Part shown: piece by piece, positions 27,055-36,856 of the stretch | Position numbering within the stretch: the first letter of the stretch is position 1 | Layout of the letters: every line of letters begins with the position of its first letter | NCBI GenBank assembly: GCA_026003755.1 | Contig: BPHV01000004.1 | Span: 248,001 to 312,000, forward strand | Direction of reading: 5' to 3' | Source: Candidatus Roseilinea sp. | GTDB taxonomy: Bacteria > Chloroflexota > Anaerolineae > J036 > Brachytrichaceae | DNA: 64,000 nt | Made by a program: the position numbers and the translations under genes | The notes under the pieces: generated by a model | The model's database searches: none | What the model saw: the letters and a program-made list of their open reading frames with translations, nothing else | What the model was told of the DNA's origin: nothing

Positions 27055-27921
27055 ATGGGCGACCTGAGACAACGCACGCGCGGCAAGCTCATTCAGAATG
27101 CGATCTTCAGCCTGCCCAGCGCACTGATCATCGCAGCCGCGATCATCCTGGTCGGGCTGGGCGTGCCGATCCCGATCTTGGGCGATCCACCGTTCAACTT
27201 GTCGCCGGCGTGGTGGCTGGCCGGGTTGGCGCCGCTGTGGTTGGGCGTGATCGGCATGAGCGTCGCCAACCGGCAGGCCGGCGAGCAGGCCGTGTCCCAG
27301 GCGTTGCGCGAGGAATTCGACCTCAGCCGAATCCGCAACCCCAGCCTGCGCATGAACGTCAAACAGGCCATCGCCTACCGCGAGCGGATTGACAAGGCGG
27401 TGGAACGCTTCGCCGACTCCGCAATGCAGCATCGCATGCAGGATGTGGCCAACCAGGTGGAGGCATGGGTGCGCAACATCTACGCGCTGGCCAGCCGGCT
27501 GGACGCCTTCCAGAACGACGAGGTCATCAAGAAAGACTTGAACGACGTGCCGGAGTCCATCAAGCGTCTCAGGCAGCGCGCGCTACAAGAGCAGGATGAG
27601 CGCATCAGGCGCGAGCTGGACGAGACCATCACCCGCCGGCAGGCGCAATACAACAACCTACTTAAGCTGGAGGCCGCGATGGATCGCGCCGAGCTGCAGT
27701 TGGAGAACACGCTCACGGCGCTCGGCACAGTGTATTCGCAGATGCTGCTGCTGGATGCGCGAGGCGTGGACAACAACAAAGCGCAGCGCTTGCGCGAAAG
27801 CATCACCGAGCAAGTCCATTCGCTACACGACATACTGGCTTCGATGGAGGAGGTGTACGACGGCAGTCACGACCTGGTTGGACGCAGCCGCGCCAATCTG
27901 AGCGATGGCGGCGCGCGTTAA
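27055..27921 (+). CDS. Membrane-anchored coiled-coil protein, unknown function
   Basis: 288 residues. Two membrane helices near the N-terminus (about residues 14-38 and 47-68) are followed by a long charged helical region with RLRQRALQEQDERIRRELDE and a coiled coil (LLKLEAAMDRAELQLENTLT). I do not recognise a named family. Its position directly after pspA and before nfeD suggests a membrane partner or sensor for the PspA-type coat. It could also be a structural membrane scaffold. 65 bp separate it from pspA. Confidence 0.65.
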   Translation: MGDLRQRTRGKLIQNAIFSLPSALIIAAAIILVGLGVPIPILGDPPFNLSPAWWLAGLAPLWLGVIGMSVANRQAGEQAVSQALREEFDLSRIRNPSLRMNVKQAIAYRERIDKAVERFADSAMQHRMQDVANQVEAWVRNIYALASRLDAFQNDEVIKKDLNDVPESIKRLRQRALQEQDERIRRELDETITRRQAQYNNLLKLEAAMDRAELQLENTLTALGTVYSQMLLLDARGVDNNKAQRLRESITEQVHSLHDILASMEEVYDGSHDLVGRSRANLSDGGAR

Positions 27922-28046
27922 TCCGCGCTTCACCCTTTTGCCTGTATCCTTCTAACCTATGAGCGATATAGTCCACCGCAACCCGCTCGGCGAGCAAGAG
28001 GATGCGCTCCGACGGTGTGCGCTTGGGCAGTCGCGCAGGGAGATCT

Positions 28047-28718
28047 ATGGACATCGGCCAGGCTGTTTTCGACGTCATCGCCAATCCAAACATCGCGTAT
28101 GCGTTGCTCATGCTCGGCCTGATCGCGCTGGTGATGGCCTTCGCCGTGCCGGGCACCGGCTTGCTCGAGATCAGCGCCGGGTTGTGCCTGCTCCTGGCCC
28201 TGCTGGGCTTGTCTCGCCTGCCCGTGAACGTCGCCGGCCTGTTACTCATCCTCGCCGGCATCGGCCTGTTGATCGCCGATATTCAGATCCAGAGCGGGTT
28301 AGTCGCGCTCGGCGGGGCCATCATCCTGGGCATCGGCTCGCTCTTCCTGTTCCGACCGGACGAGCGGGCTTTCGCCGTATCGTGGTGGCTGATCATGCTG
28401 GTATCGGGCGGTTCGGCGATTTTCTTCGGCTTCGGGTTGCATCGCGCCCTGCGCGCCATGCAGCAGCGACCGGTCATCTCGCCCGACAACATCCTGGGCG
28501 CGCATGGCGTGATCAAGTCGCCCATCACCCCCGAGTCGCAGTTCACAGGCACCGCGCAGGTGGCCGGTGAGCTGTGGACGGTCAAATCGGATGAGCCGAT
28601 CGGCGAAGGCGCGCCCATCGTCGTTGTACAAGTCGAAGGGTTAACATTGTTTGTGCGCGCGCTCGCACATCCGCCGGAGCAGGCGGAACGCGAAGCGCCA
28701 ATCAAGGAGGAGAAATAA
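28047..28718 (+). CDS. NfeD-family membrane protein
   Basis: About 223 residues from the ATG at 28047 (AGGGAGA upstream). Four to five membrane helices are followed by a C-terminal OB-fold domain (LGAHGVIKSPITPESQFTG, AQVAGELWTVKS, IVVVQVEGLTLFVRAL), typical of NfeD. It lacks the N-terminal serine protease domain of long forms. NfeD proteins pair with SPFH/stomatin proteins; here the partner starts only 4 bp after its stop, with the ribosome binding site AAGGAGGAGAAA overlapping the NfeD end. Confidence 0.85.
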   Translation: MDIGQAVFDVIANPNIAYALLMLGLIALVMAFAVPGTGLLEISAGLCLLLALLGLSRLPVNVAGLLLILAGIGLLIADIQIQSGLVALGGAIILGIGSLFLFRPDERAFAVSWWLIMLVSGGSAIFFGFGLHRALRAMQQRPVISPDNILGAHGVIKSPITPESQFTGTAQVAGELWTVKSDEPIGEGAPIVVVQVEGLTLFVRALAHPPEQAEREAPIKEEK

Positions 28719-28721
28719 GAA

Positions 28722-29669
28722 ATGAGCGGTTTAGCCACATTGATCGCGGTCAGCTTGATCGTCATCATCGCGCTGTTCATCCTGGGAGGCCTACTGCGCT
28801 CCTTCATCTTGATCGCCAGAGAATACGAACGGTATGTCATCTTCCGCCTGGGCCGCTCCATCGGCGCCAAAGGGCCTGGATTGGTCATCCTGATCCCGTT
28901 GATTGACACCGCCACGAAAGTGGATTTGCGCGAGCAGTTCATGGAAGTGCCGCAGCAGACGGCCATCACCAAGGACAACGCGCCGATCTCGGTGGACTTT
29001 CTCACCTACTGGAAGGTATCCGATCCAGAGCGCAGCGTGCTGCAGGTGGGCAACTTCGCGGCGGCATCGCAAGGCATCGCTACGACGACGCTGCGCGCCG
29101 TCATCGGCGACATCACGCTGGACGATGTGCTGGCCCAGCGCGAACGCATCAACCAGACGCTGCGCAGCAAGCTCGACGAAGTGACCGAACGCTGGGGGGT
29201 GAAGATCACCGCAGTCGAGATCCGCGAGATTACGCCGCCGCGCGAGGTGCAGGAGGCGATGAACCGCCAGATGAGCGCCGAGCGCACGCGCCGCGCGCTG
29301 GTCACCGAAGCCGAGGGCAAGCGCCAAGCCGCCATCACCCTGGCCGATGGCGAGAAGACCGCGGCCATCCTGCGCGCAGAAGGCTCGAAGCAATCGGCCA
29401 TCCTCGAGGCCGAGGGCCAGAAGATGGCACAGGCGCTGCGCGCTGAGGGCTTCGCCACAGCGTTGAACGCCATCTTTGAAGCTGCGCGACATGTGGATAC
29501 CAACACCATGTTGATCCAGTATCTGGAAGCGCTCAAGGCGATCGGCGCCAGCCCGGCGACGAAATACATCTTCCCCATGGAATTCACCAACCTGGTCAAG
29601 CCGTTAGGGGAGATGATGGCGGCGAACGGCAAGGGGACGCGCGACAGCATCCAGTCGTCCGGCGAATGA
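28722..29669 (+). CDS. SPFH/Band 7 (stomatin/QmcA-like) membrane protein
   Basis: 315 residues: N-terminal membrane helix (about 5-28), SPFH domain (EYERYVIFRLGRSIGAKGPG, VDLREQFMEVPQQTAITKDN, EIREITPPREVQEAMNRQMS), then an Ala/Glu-rich coiled coil (AEGKRQAAITLADGEKTAAI) and an oligomerisation tail. Such proteins form ring-like membrane scaffolds that organise lipid domains and protect membrane proteins. It is translationally linked to nfeD and followed by a hairpin terminator. Confidence 0.9.
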   Translation: MSGLATLIAVSLIVIIALFILGGLLRSFILIAREYERYVIFRLGRSIGAKGPGLVILIPLIDTATKVDLREQFMEVPQQTAITKDNAPISVDFLTYWKVSDPERSVLQVGNFAAASQGIATTTLRAVIGDITLDDVLAQRERINQTLRSKLDEVTERWGVKITAVEIREITPPREVQEAMNRQMSAERTRRALVTEAEGKRQAAITLADGEKTAAILRAEGSKQSAILEAEGQKMAQALRAEGFATALNAIFEAARHVDTNTMLIQYLEALKAIGASPATKYIFPMEFTNLVKPLGEMMAANGKGTRDSIQSSGE

Positions 29670-29702
29670 CGCCCCACAGGCAGCGCGAAGCCCAGCCGTG
29701 AA

Positions 29703-29750
29703 AGGCCGGCGCGGGGGGACAGGCTCAGCCCACGCCGGCCTGTGCGTTTT
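29703..29750 (+). terminator. Hairpin between convergent SPFH and purK genes
   Basis: AGGCCGGCGCGGG (29703-29715) pairs with CCCACGCCGGCCT (29729-29741) with one mismatch and a 13-nt loop; GTGCGTTTT follows on the plus strand. It ends the PspA-NfeD-SPFH group and overlaps the purK stop. On the minus strand there is no T-run. Confidence 0.65.
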
Positions 29751-30889
29751 CACACAAACCAAGCCGACGCGCTCATCAAATCGCCGGCCGCCATGCGCGC
29801 GATGCGCTCGGCCTCGGACAATGAGTCGTGCACGGCGGTGACATGACCCATCTTGCGGCCCTTGCGGCACGCGCGCTTGCCATACCAGTGCAGGTGCGCG
29901 CCGCGATAGGACAACGCGCGCGCGAAGTCGCGCGGCTTGGGCATCTGATCGCTCACGCCGAGACAGTTCACCATCACCGCCGCCGACTTCACCATGTCCG
30001 GCCATCCGAGCGGCAGCCCCAGCACAGCGCGGACGTGGTTCTCGAATTGCGATGTCAGGCAGGCTTCGATGGTGTAATGGCCGCTGTCGTGCACCCGCGG
30101 CGCAACCTCATGGACGAGCACCTGGCCGTCGGGCAACTCGAACAGTTCGATCCCGAACACGCCGACGCCGTTCACCGCCTCCACCACAGCCCGGCCGATC
30201 TCCTTGGCCGGGTGGTCGAAGCCGCTGCGATGCGCACGCACGACGTGGCAGACGTGGTTGAGCCGCAGCGTTTCAGCCACGGGATAAGTGACGATCTGGC
30301 CATCTTGCCCTCGCGCGACGATGATCGCCAGCTCACGTTTGAAGCGAACCAATGACTCGACCATCAGCGCGCAGCCGGTCGCGGCCAGCTTGTCCCAGGC
30401 GGCCGGTATCTCGCCCTCATGGTCGATCTGCGCGTTGCCGTAGCCATCGTAGCCGAGTGTGCGGGTCTTGAGCACGAGCGGATAGCCGTGTTGAGCGCCG
30501 AAGGCCCGGACCGCGTCGGGCGAGCCGACGGCAGCGTAGATCGCGGTGGGCAGGCCGGCGGCGTTCAGCGTTTGCTTCTGAATGAACTTGTCCTGCACCA
30601 ACGCCAAGGTGTGCGAGCTGGGCAGCGCGCGCCGTCCGCGCTGCTCGATGAACGCGATGCGCTCAGCCGGCACGAATTCGCTCTCGACGGTGATCGCGTC
30701 CACGGCATCGGCGAACGCACCGAGCGTCTCCAGGTCGCGCCACGAGCCGGTCACGCCGAAGGCGGTCACCTGCATCGCCGGACTCAACTCGTCTTCGTCG
30801 AGGATGGCGACGTTCACCCCAATGCGCTGCGCGGCCTGCGCCAGCATGCGCGCGAGTTGCCCGCCGCCGAGGATGCCGAGGGTGGTCAT
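29750..30889 (-). CDS. purK: 5-(carboxyamino)imidazole ribonucleotide synthase
   Basis: 379 residues from the ATG at 30889. The ATP-grasp enzyme of purine synthesis has clear motifs: GILGGGQLARMLAQAA, DAITVESEFVPAERI, the ATP-binding loop KTRTLGYDGYGNAQI, and HEVAPRVHDSGHYTIEAC. It converts AIR to N5-CAIR. purE, normally adjacent, is not in the window. It is divergent from the CinA-type gene, with 140 bp between the starts. Confidence 0.93.
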   Translation of the reverse strand: MTTLGILGGGQLARMLAQAAQRIGVNVAILDEDELSPAMQVTAFGVTGSWRDLETLGAFADAVDAITVESEFVPAERIAFIEQRGRRALPSSHTLALVQDKFIQKQTLNAAGLPTAIYAAVGSPDAVRAFGAQHGYPLVLKTRTLGYDGYGNAQIDHEGEIPAAWDKLAATGCALMVESLVRFKRELAIIVARGQDGQIVTYPVAETLRLNHVCHVVRAHRSGFDHPAKEIGRAVVEAVNGVGVFGIELFELPDGQVLVHEVAPRVHDSGHYTIEACLTSQFENHVRAVLGLPLGWPDMVKSAAVMVNCLGVSDQMPKPRDFARALSYRGAHLHWYGKRACRKGRKMGHVTAVHDSLSEAERIARMAAGDLMSASAWFV

Positions 30890-31029
30890 GGGATCTCTGC
30901 TCCGACTAGGGGAATGATAATCGTCACCGAAAGCGCGCGGGCCCCTGCGCACCCGCTGCGCTGAACTCCCCAATTTTGCAATGCGGGGTGTATAGTTCAG
31001 GCCGTTGATTTCGTCAACAGCAACCGACC

Positions 31030-31878
31030 ATGTTCAGCGACCTGCGCACTGTAGAAATCTTCGCCATCGGCAATGAGCTGCTCGTTGGGCAAGTGCTGGA
31101 CACAAACACGCACTGGCTCATCCGCATGGTCACCGGCCTGGGCGCGCGGGTGACGCGGGCCGCCATGCTCCGCGACGACTACGACCACATCGGCGACGAG
31201 ATCCGCGCCGCGTTGCGGCGCGGCCCACGGCTGATTCTGACCACCGGCGGCCTCGGCCCAACCGAGGACGACCTGACCCTGCGCGCCATCGCCCGCGCGC
31301 TCAACCTGCCGATGCGCGTGCATCCGGAAGCGCTGGAGATGGTGCGTCAACGTTACGCCTATTTGGCTACGCTGCGCCCGAACTTCAGCGCCGAGCTGAA
31401 CGACGCGCGCCGCAAGATGGCCCTGTTCCCCGAGGGCGCAACGCCGATCCTCAACCCCGAAGGCGCAGCGCCGGCCATGGCGCTCGACACACGTTCGGAG
31501 CATCCCGACGGCGTGACGACGATCGTCTCGTTGCCTGGCGTGCCCGGCGAGATGAAGGCGATCTTCACCACCTCGCTGCAGCCGGTGCTGGCGGGCACCA
31601 TCGGCGCGGGCGGCTACGTCGAGCGCACGATCGTGCTGGATAAGGGCGATGAATCGCGCATCGCCGCGCTACTTAAGGACGTGCAAGACCATCACCCGAT
31701 GGTGTATGTCAAGTCGCGCGGTCAGATGTTTGAGGATGGCTTGCACCTCACCGTCGTGCTTTCTATCGGCGGCAGCAACCTGGCTGCCATGCGCGAGGAA
31801 GTGCGGCGCACGGAGGAAGAAACCATTTCAGGGCTGACGCACCTGGGCTACAGCGTCGTACGCGTGTTGGAGTCATAG
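31030..31878 (+). CDS. CinA-type molybdopterin-binding (MoCF) domain protein
   Basis: 282 residues. The N-terminal MoCF domain has EIFAIGNELLVGQVLDTNTH, LTTGGLGPTEDDLT and the family's SLPGVPGEMKAIF, followed by a CinA KH-like/linker region. The C-terminal nicotinamide-nucleotide amidase domain of full CinA (about 410 residues) is absent, so this is the pyrophosphatase-type half. It probably hydrolyses ADP-ribose or related nucleotides. The 162 bp to sucC contain nothing I recognise. Confidence 0.82.
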   Translation: MFSDLRTVEIFAIGNELLVGQVLDTNTHWLIRMVTGLGARVTRAAMLRDDYDHIGDEIRAALRRGPRLILTTGGLGPTEDDLTLRAIARALNLPMRVHPEALEMVRQRYAYLATLRPNFSAELNDARRKMALFPEGATPILNPEGAAPAMALDTRSEHPDGVTTIVSLPGVPGEMKAIFTTSLQPVLAGTIGAGGYVERTIVLDKGDESRIAALLKDVQDHHPMVYVKSRGQMFEDGLHLTVVLSIGGSNLAAMREEVRRTEEETISGLTHLGYSVVRVLES

Positions 31879-32040
31879 CCCAACCGCGCAGCGCCGGCGC
31901 GAACGAGCTGATACAATTCTCGGGCTGAGAGCCATCCGAACATGCGCATTGGGTGAGCACAAAGCACGCCGCACTTGTTCAATCGCGCGTTGTGTCATGA
32001 GTTGGTGGATAGGCTCTGAGCCTGATAGGACGCACGGATC

Positions 32041-33188
32041 ATGAAACTCCACGAATACCAATCCAAGCAGATCTTTGGCCGATTCGGCATCCCAACGCCC
32101 CAGGGCATCGTGGCCGAGAATGCCACCGAGGCGCGCAACGCCGCCCGCGAGATTGGCCTGCCGGTCGTCATCAAGGCGCAGGTGCTGGTGGGCGGGCGCG
32201 GCAAAGCCGGCGGCGTGAAGGTCGCCCACACGCTCGAAGAAGTTGAAGAGAAGGCCGAGCACATCCTCGCCTTGACCATTAAGGGCCTGCCCGTGCGCAA
32301 GGTGCTGGTTGACCCCGCCGCCGACATCCAAAGCGAAATCTACCTGGGCGTAGTGATAGACCGCGCGCGACGCCGCGCCGTGCTGATGGCCAGCGCTGCC
32401 GGAGGCGTGGACATCGAGGAAGTCGCAGCGACGACGCCCGAAAAGATCGTCCGCGCGCCGATTGATCCGTTCATCGGCTTGCCTGATTATCTGGCGCGCG
32501 ACGTAGCAGTGGCCATCGGCCTGCCGCGCGAGCATTGGGGTGATTTCGTCAAGATCGCCAAGGGACTCGCAGCGGCCTTCGTCGCCAACGATGCGTCGCT
32601 GGCCGAGATCAATCCGCTCGCGATCGTGAGCGCAGACGGGGGCGCGAAGCTGCTGGCGCTGGACGGCAAAATGGTGATTGACGACAACGCGCTTTTTTCC
32701 GACATCCCGAGCTGGCGGCCATGCGCGACCCGGACGAGGAAAGCGAGGCCGAGCGCAAAGCGCGCAACGCCGACCTCAGCTTCGTCTCGCTCGATGGCAA
32801 CATCGGCTGCCTGGTCAACGGCGCCGGCCTGGCGATGGCCACGCTCGACATCATCCAGCACTTCGGCGGCAAGCCGGCCAACTTCCTGGACGTGGCCGGC
32901 GGCGCGCGCGCCGATAAAGTCGCTGCCGCCTTGCGCATCGTGCTCTCCGATCCCAAAGTCAAAGTGGTGATGTTCAACATCTTCGGCGGCATCACGCGCT
33001 GCGACGAGGTGGCGCGCGGCATCGTGCAAGCGATGGAAGAAGTGAAGCCCAAAGTGCCGATGGTGGCGCGCATCACCGGCACGAACAAGGAAGAAGGCGA
33101 CCGCATCCTGGCCCGCGCCAACCTGATCACGGCCACGAGCGCCGCCGAAGCTGCGCAGAAAGCGGTTGAACTCGCCAGCCGGAACTGA
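32041..33188 (+). CDS. sucC: Succinate-CoA ligase beta subunit, one frame change
   Basis: Start [18 protein letters not shown] at 32041. ATP-grasp motifs include [13 protein letters not shown] and EINPLAIV; the ligase end has [17 protein letters not shown] and [17 protein letters not shown]. The frame breaks at 32692-32697, a run of six T where four restore [17 protein letters not shown]. All else is intact (about 382 residues). With SucD it interconverts succinyl-CoA and succinate in the citric acid cycle. sucD does not follow; hisG starts 50 bp downstream, so the alpha subunit must be elsewhere. Confidence 0.9.
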
Positions 33189-33238
33189 GGTCACGAGACC
33201 GCAAGCGCCACGGCACATCCGCGTCATGCTCAACCCCC

Positions 33239-34255
33239 ATGCGTAACGACATCCGGCTGGCGCTGCCCTCGAAAGGCCGGCTGCAACAGCCCACTTTGGA
33301 TTTTCTGGCGCGCTGCGGCTTCGACGTGAAGCAATCGGCGACGCGCAGCTACATCGGCTATATCTCGGCGCTGCCGAAGGTGACCGTGCTCTTCCAGCGC
33401 CCGCGCGATATTGTGGTCAGTGTGGCCGGCGGCGGCGTGGACTTCGGCATCACCGGCTACGACGTGATTGCAGAGGCAAACGCCGGTGAGGCCGCGCACG
33501 TCCTGCACGATGCGCTCGGCTACGGCAAGTGCCGCGTGGTCATCGCCGTGCCGGAATCCTGGCAGGACGTGCGAACGATGGCCGAGTTGGCCGCCAAGGT
33601 TCGCGCGATGGCGCAGCCGTTGCGCGTGGTGACCAAGTATCCTCACCTTACGCGCGAGTTCCTGCGCAAGCACAACGTCGCGCCGTTCACCTTGATTGAC
33701 GCCGAAGGATCGCTGGAGGTCGTGCCAGAGATCGGCTACGCCGACATCATCGTGGATATCGCCGAGACCGGCGCGACGCTTCAGCAGAATCGGCTGCGCA
33801 TGATCGAGGATGGCGTCATCCTCCATACGCAGGCCAGCCTGGTCGCCAATGGCAACTCGCTCAAGCGGCCGGAGGTGATGGACGTGGCGATCGAGATGCT
33901 GGAGTATTTCGAGGCGCATCAGCGCGCCGAAGGCTACTTCATGATCTGGGCGAATGTGCGCGGGCAGTCGCTCGAGGACGTGGGACGCACCATCACCCAG
34001 CGCACGACGCTCGGCGGGTTGCAAGGGCCGACGATCGCGCCGATCTACCCCAATCCGCACAGCGCCGCTGCCAACCCCGGCGCACACTGGTTCGCCGTGA
34101 ACCTCGTCGTCGGGCGCCACGAGCTGACCGACGCGATCGAACAACTGCGCGCCATCGGCGGCAGCGGCGTCGTCGTCACCCCGGCGACCTACATATTCGA
34201 GGAGCAACCCAGCCGCGTAGCAGCGCTGCGCGCCCTTCGCCAGTCGCTGAGGTGA
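33239..34255 (+). CDS. hisG: ATP phosphoribosyltransferase, long form
   Basis: 338 residues. IRLALPSKGRLQQPTLDFL opens the catalytic domain; VDFGITGYDVIAEA and the PRPP loop YADIIVDIAETGATL follow. The C-terminal third (HWFAVNLVVGRHELTDAIEQ, SGVVVTPATYIFEE) is the ACT-like regulatory domain, so it should be feedback-inhibited by histidine without HisZ. It is the first enzyme of histidine synthesis and the first gene of the his run, which continues through hisIE at 42165. Confidence 0.92.
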   Translation: MRNDIRLALPSKGRLQQPTLDFLARCGFDVKQSATRSYIGYISALPKVTVLFQRPRDIVVSVAGGGVDFGITGYDVIAEANAGEAAHVLHDALGYGKCRVVIAVPESWQDVRTMAELAAKVRAMAQPLRVVTKYPHLTREFLRKHNVAPFTLIDAEGSLEVVPEIGYADIIVDIAETGATLQQNRLRMIEDGVILHTQASLVANGNSLKRPEVMDVAIEMLEYFEAHQRAEGYFMIWANVRGQSLEDVGRTITQRTTLGGLQGPTIAPIYPNPHSAAANPGAHWFAVNLVVGRHELTDAIEQLRAIGGSGVVVTPATYIFEEQPSRVAALRALRQSLR

Positions 34256-34327
34256 GCCATCGCTGCGCCGATCCTCACCTCCCCGGCCCGCCTTTGTGTG
34301 TAAAGTTCGGGGAACCGACCAGATCGT

Positions 34328-35485
34328 ATGGACGTTGAATCGCTGATTCATCCCCACCTGCGGGCGATGCAACCCTATACGCCCATCGTCCCGTTCGAGG
34401 TGCTCTCGCAACGTCTAGGCCGACGCCCTGAAGAGATCGTCAAGCTGGACGCCAACGAGAACCCCTACGGCCCATCGCCGCGCGCGCTGCAGGCGCTGGC
34501 CCGCGCCGACGGATTACACATCTACCCCGACCCAGACCAGACGGCCCTGCGCAAGGCCATCGCCGACTACATCGGCATCCCGCCCGAGCACATCCTATGC
34601 GGCGCCGGCGCAGACGAGGTGATTGACCTGGTCGCCCGCGCCTTCGTCCGGCCAGGCGATGCCGTCATTGACCTGCCCCCCACGTTCGGCATGTACCGCT
34701 GGGTCGCCGACGTGGCGAACGCGAACTACGTCGCCGCGCCTCGCCGCCAAGACTTCTCGGTTGACATGCAAGCCGTTCAGACGCGGGTCGCCGGTCACAT
34801 GGCGCCGAGCGACGCGACATCCGCCGCGCCCCGCTGCAAACTGCTGTTCATCGCCGACCCCAACAACCCCGATGGCTCGACGATCTGCGACGAACAACTG
34901 CGCGCGCTTTTGGCGTTGCCGGTCGTGGTGGTGCTGGACGAAGCCTATGTGGATTTCAGCGCGCGCCCCAGTCGGGTGAGCTGGGCGCTGGCATACGACA
35001 ACCTGATCGTGCTGCGCACGTTCAGCAAGCTGGCCGGCTTGGCCGGCCTGCGGGTCGGCTATGGCGTCTTCCCGCGCGCGATCATCCAGCACCTGTGGAA
35101 GATCAAACAACCCTACACGCCCAACGTGGCCGGGACGGTGGCCGCCATCGCCGCGCTGAGCGACCGCGAGTATCTGCGCGAGAACGTGCGGCGGCTGGTG
35201 GCCGAGCGTCAGCGCATGAGCGAGCTGCTCGGGCAGTTCGACTGGCTGCATGTCTTCCCCAGCGAGGCCAACTTCGTATTGTGTCGCGTGGCCGAGGACG
35301 CGCCGGTGAACCACGGCGAGACCCGCCAGCCGGCCGCGCGCCGCCTGAAGCAGGCTCTGGAACAGCAGGGCGTGCTGGTGCGCTACTTCGACCGCGAGGG
35401 CCTGCGCGACTGCGTGCGCATCAGCGTAGGTCGGCCCGACCAGACCGACCGGCTGATCGCCGCGCTCAAAGCACTCTGCGCATAA
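34328..35485 (+). CDS. hisC: Histidinol-phosphate aminotransferase
   Basis: 385 residues. Class II aminotransferase fold: [16 protein letters not shown] near the N-terminus, [37 protein letters not shown], and the PLP lysine in [17 protein letters not shown]. It makes histidinol phosphate from imidazole-acetol phosphate. An insertion near residue 150-175 ([11 protein letters not shown]) lengthens a surface loop. 72 bp follow hisG; hisB starts 2 bp after its stop. Confidence 0.93.
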   Translation: MDVESLIHPHLRAMQPYTPIVPFEVLSQRLGRRPEEIVKLDANENPYGPSPRALQALARADGLHIYPDPDQTALRKAIADYIGIPPEHILCGAGADEVIDLVARAFVRPGDAVIDLPPTFGMYRWVADVANANYVAAPRRQDFSVDMQAVQTRVAGHMAPSDATSAAPRCKLLFIADPNNPDGSTICDEQLRALLALPVVVVLDEAYVDFSARPSRVSWALAYDNLIVLRTFSKLAGLAGLRVGYGVFPRAIIQHLWKIKQPYTPNVAGTVAAIAALSDREYLRENVRRLVAERQRMSELLGQFDWLHVFPSEANFVLCRVAEDAPVNHGETRQPAARRLKQALEQQGVLVRYFDREGLRDCVRISVGRPDQTDRLIAALKALCA

Positions 35486-35487
35486 CC

Positions 35488-36075
35488 ATGGCAAGAATCG
35501 GCAGAATTCAACGCAAGACGAACGAGACCGACGTCTCGGTGTATCTGGATTTGGACGGCGCCGGCCGCGCCGAGATTCAGACCGGCATCGGCTTCTATGA
35601 CCACATGCTGCAGCATGTCGCGCACCACGGCTTATTCGATCTCACCGTGCGCGCCGTCGGCGACCTGCAGGTGGACGAGCATCACACCGTCGAAGATGTG
35701 GCCATCGCCCTCGGCCAGGCGCTGAACGAGGCGCTGGGCGACCGCGCCGGCATCGTGCGCATGGCCGACGCCTGGGTGACGATGGACGAAGCGCTGGCGC
35801 ACGTCGTCGTGGATTTGAGCGGCCGGCCGTATGCCATCTTTCGCGGCGCGCTCGATGGGCCGAAGATCGGCAACCTGAGCGCAACGCTTATCCCGCATGT
35901 CTTCGAGTCCATCGCGACCCACGGCCGGCTGAACCTTCACGCGCGCGTGCTCTATGGCCGTGATGACCATCACAAAGCCGAGGCGTTGTTCAAGGCGCTG
36001 GGCCGCGCGCTGGACGCTGCCACGCGCATTGACCCGCGCCGAAGCGGCATCCCCTCGACCAAGGGCGTGCTGTAG
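35488..36075 (+). CDS. hisB: Imidazoleglycerol-phosphate dehydratase
   Basis: 195 residues, ATG 35488, monofunctional form without the phosphatase domain. The manganese-binding histidine motifs are present: [42 protein letters not shown] and [14 protein letters not shown]. It dehydrates IGP to imidazole-acetol phosphate, the substrate of HisC just upstream. rsmI begins 10 bp after its stop. Confidence 0.95.
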   Translation: MARIGRIQRKTNETDVSVYLDLDGAGRAEIQTGIGFYDHMLQHVAHHGLFDLTVRAVGDLQVDEHHTVEDVAIALGQALNEALGDRAGIVRMADAWVTMDEALAHVVVDLSGRPYAIFRGALDGPKIGNLSATLIPHVFESIATHGRLNLHARVLYGRDDHHKAEALFKALGRALDAATRIDPRRSGIPSTKGVL

Positions 36076-36085
36076 GTTCGCTGCG

Positions 36086-36856
36086 ATGCTCTACCTGGTC
36101 GCGACGCCCATCGGCAACCTCGGCGACATCAGCCAGCGCGCCTTGGAGGTGTTGCGCAATGCCGATGTGGTGGCCAGCGAGGACACGCGCTACACCGGCC
36201 GCCTGCTCAAGCACTTCGGCATCTCCCGCCCGCAGATCTCGTTTCACGAACACAACGAGCGACAGGCCACCGAAAAGATCATCGCGCTGCTTCGGGAGGG
36301 GCGCACAGTGGCGCTGGTGAGCGACGCCGGCACGCCGGGCATTAGCGACCCCGGGTTCGTGTTGGTGCGGCGCTGTATCGAAGCGGGACTGCCGCTGACC
36401 ATGATCCCTGGGCCGGCCGCCTTCGTCATGGCGCTGGTGCTCAGCGGGCTGCCGACACATGCGTTCATCTTCCGTGGCTTCCCGCCGCGCAAACCGACCA
36501 TGCGCCGGCGCTTCCTCGCGGTGGACGCGCAGTCGCCTCACACGCTGATCTTCTACGAAAGCCCGCACCGCATCGCCGCGCTGATCGCCGATGCAATCGC
36601 CGTATACGGCGACCGACGCGCGGCGCTGGCCAACGACCTGACCAAGATGTTCGAGCGCGTGGACCGCGGCCGGCTGTCGGCGTTGCTGGCGCAAGTGCAA
36701 GGCCGAACGCCCAAAGGCGAATACGTCCTGGTGATCGAGGGCGCCGCGCGCGCCGAAGGATGGCCGGTTGGGGAAGAAGATGAGGCGTCGCAAATCACCC
36801 GCAGCGCTTCGGCCACCAGAAGCGACTTGCCCAACGCCCAACGCTCCATCCTATGA
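36086..36856 (+). CDS. rsmI: 16S rRNA (cytidine(1402)-2'-O)-methyltransferase
   Basis: 256 residues from the ATG at 36086. The tetrapyrrole-methylase fold is evident in [65 protein letters not shown] and FYESPHRI. It methylates the ribose of C1402 in the decoding centre. The stop overlaps the tgt start in ATGA (36853-36856). Placing two RNA-modification genes within a his operon is a local arrangement, not a pathway link. Confidence 0.92.
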   Translation: MLYLVATPIGNLGDISQRALEVLRNADVVASEDTRYTGRLLKHFGISRPQISFHEHNERQATEKIIALLREGRTVALVSDAGTPGISDPGFVLVRRCIEAGLPLTMIPGPAAFVMALVLSGLPTHAFIFRGFPPRKPTMRRRFLAVDAQSPHTLIFYESPHRIAALIADAIAVYGDRRAALANDLTKMFERVDRGRLSALLAQVQGRTPKGEYVLVIEGAARAEGWPVGEEDEASQITRSASATRSDLPNAQRSIL

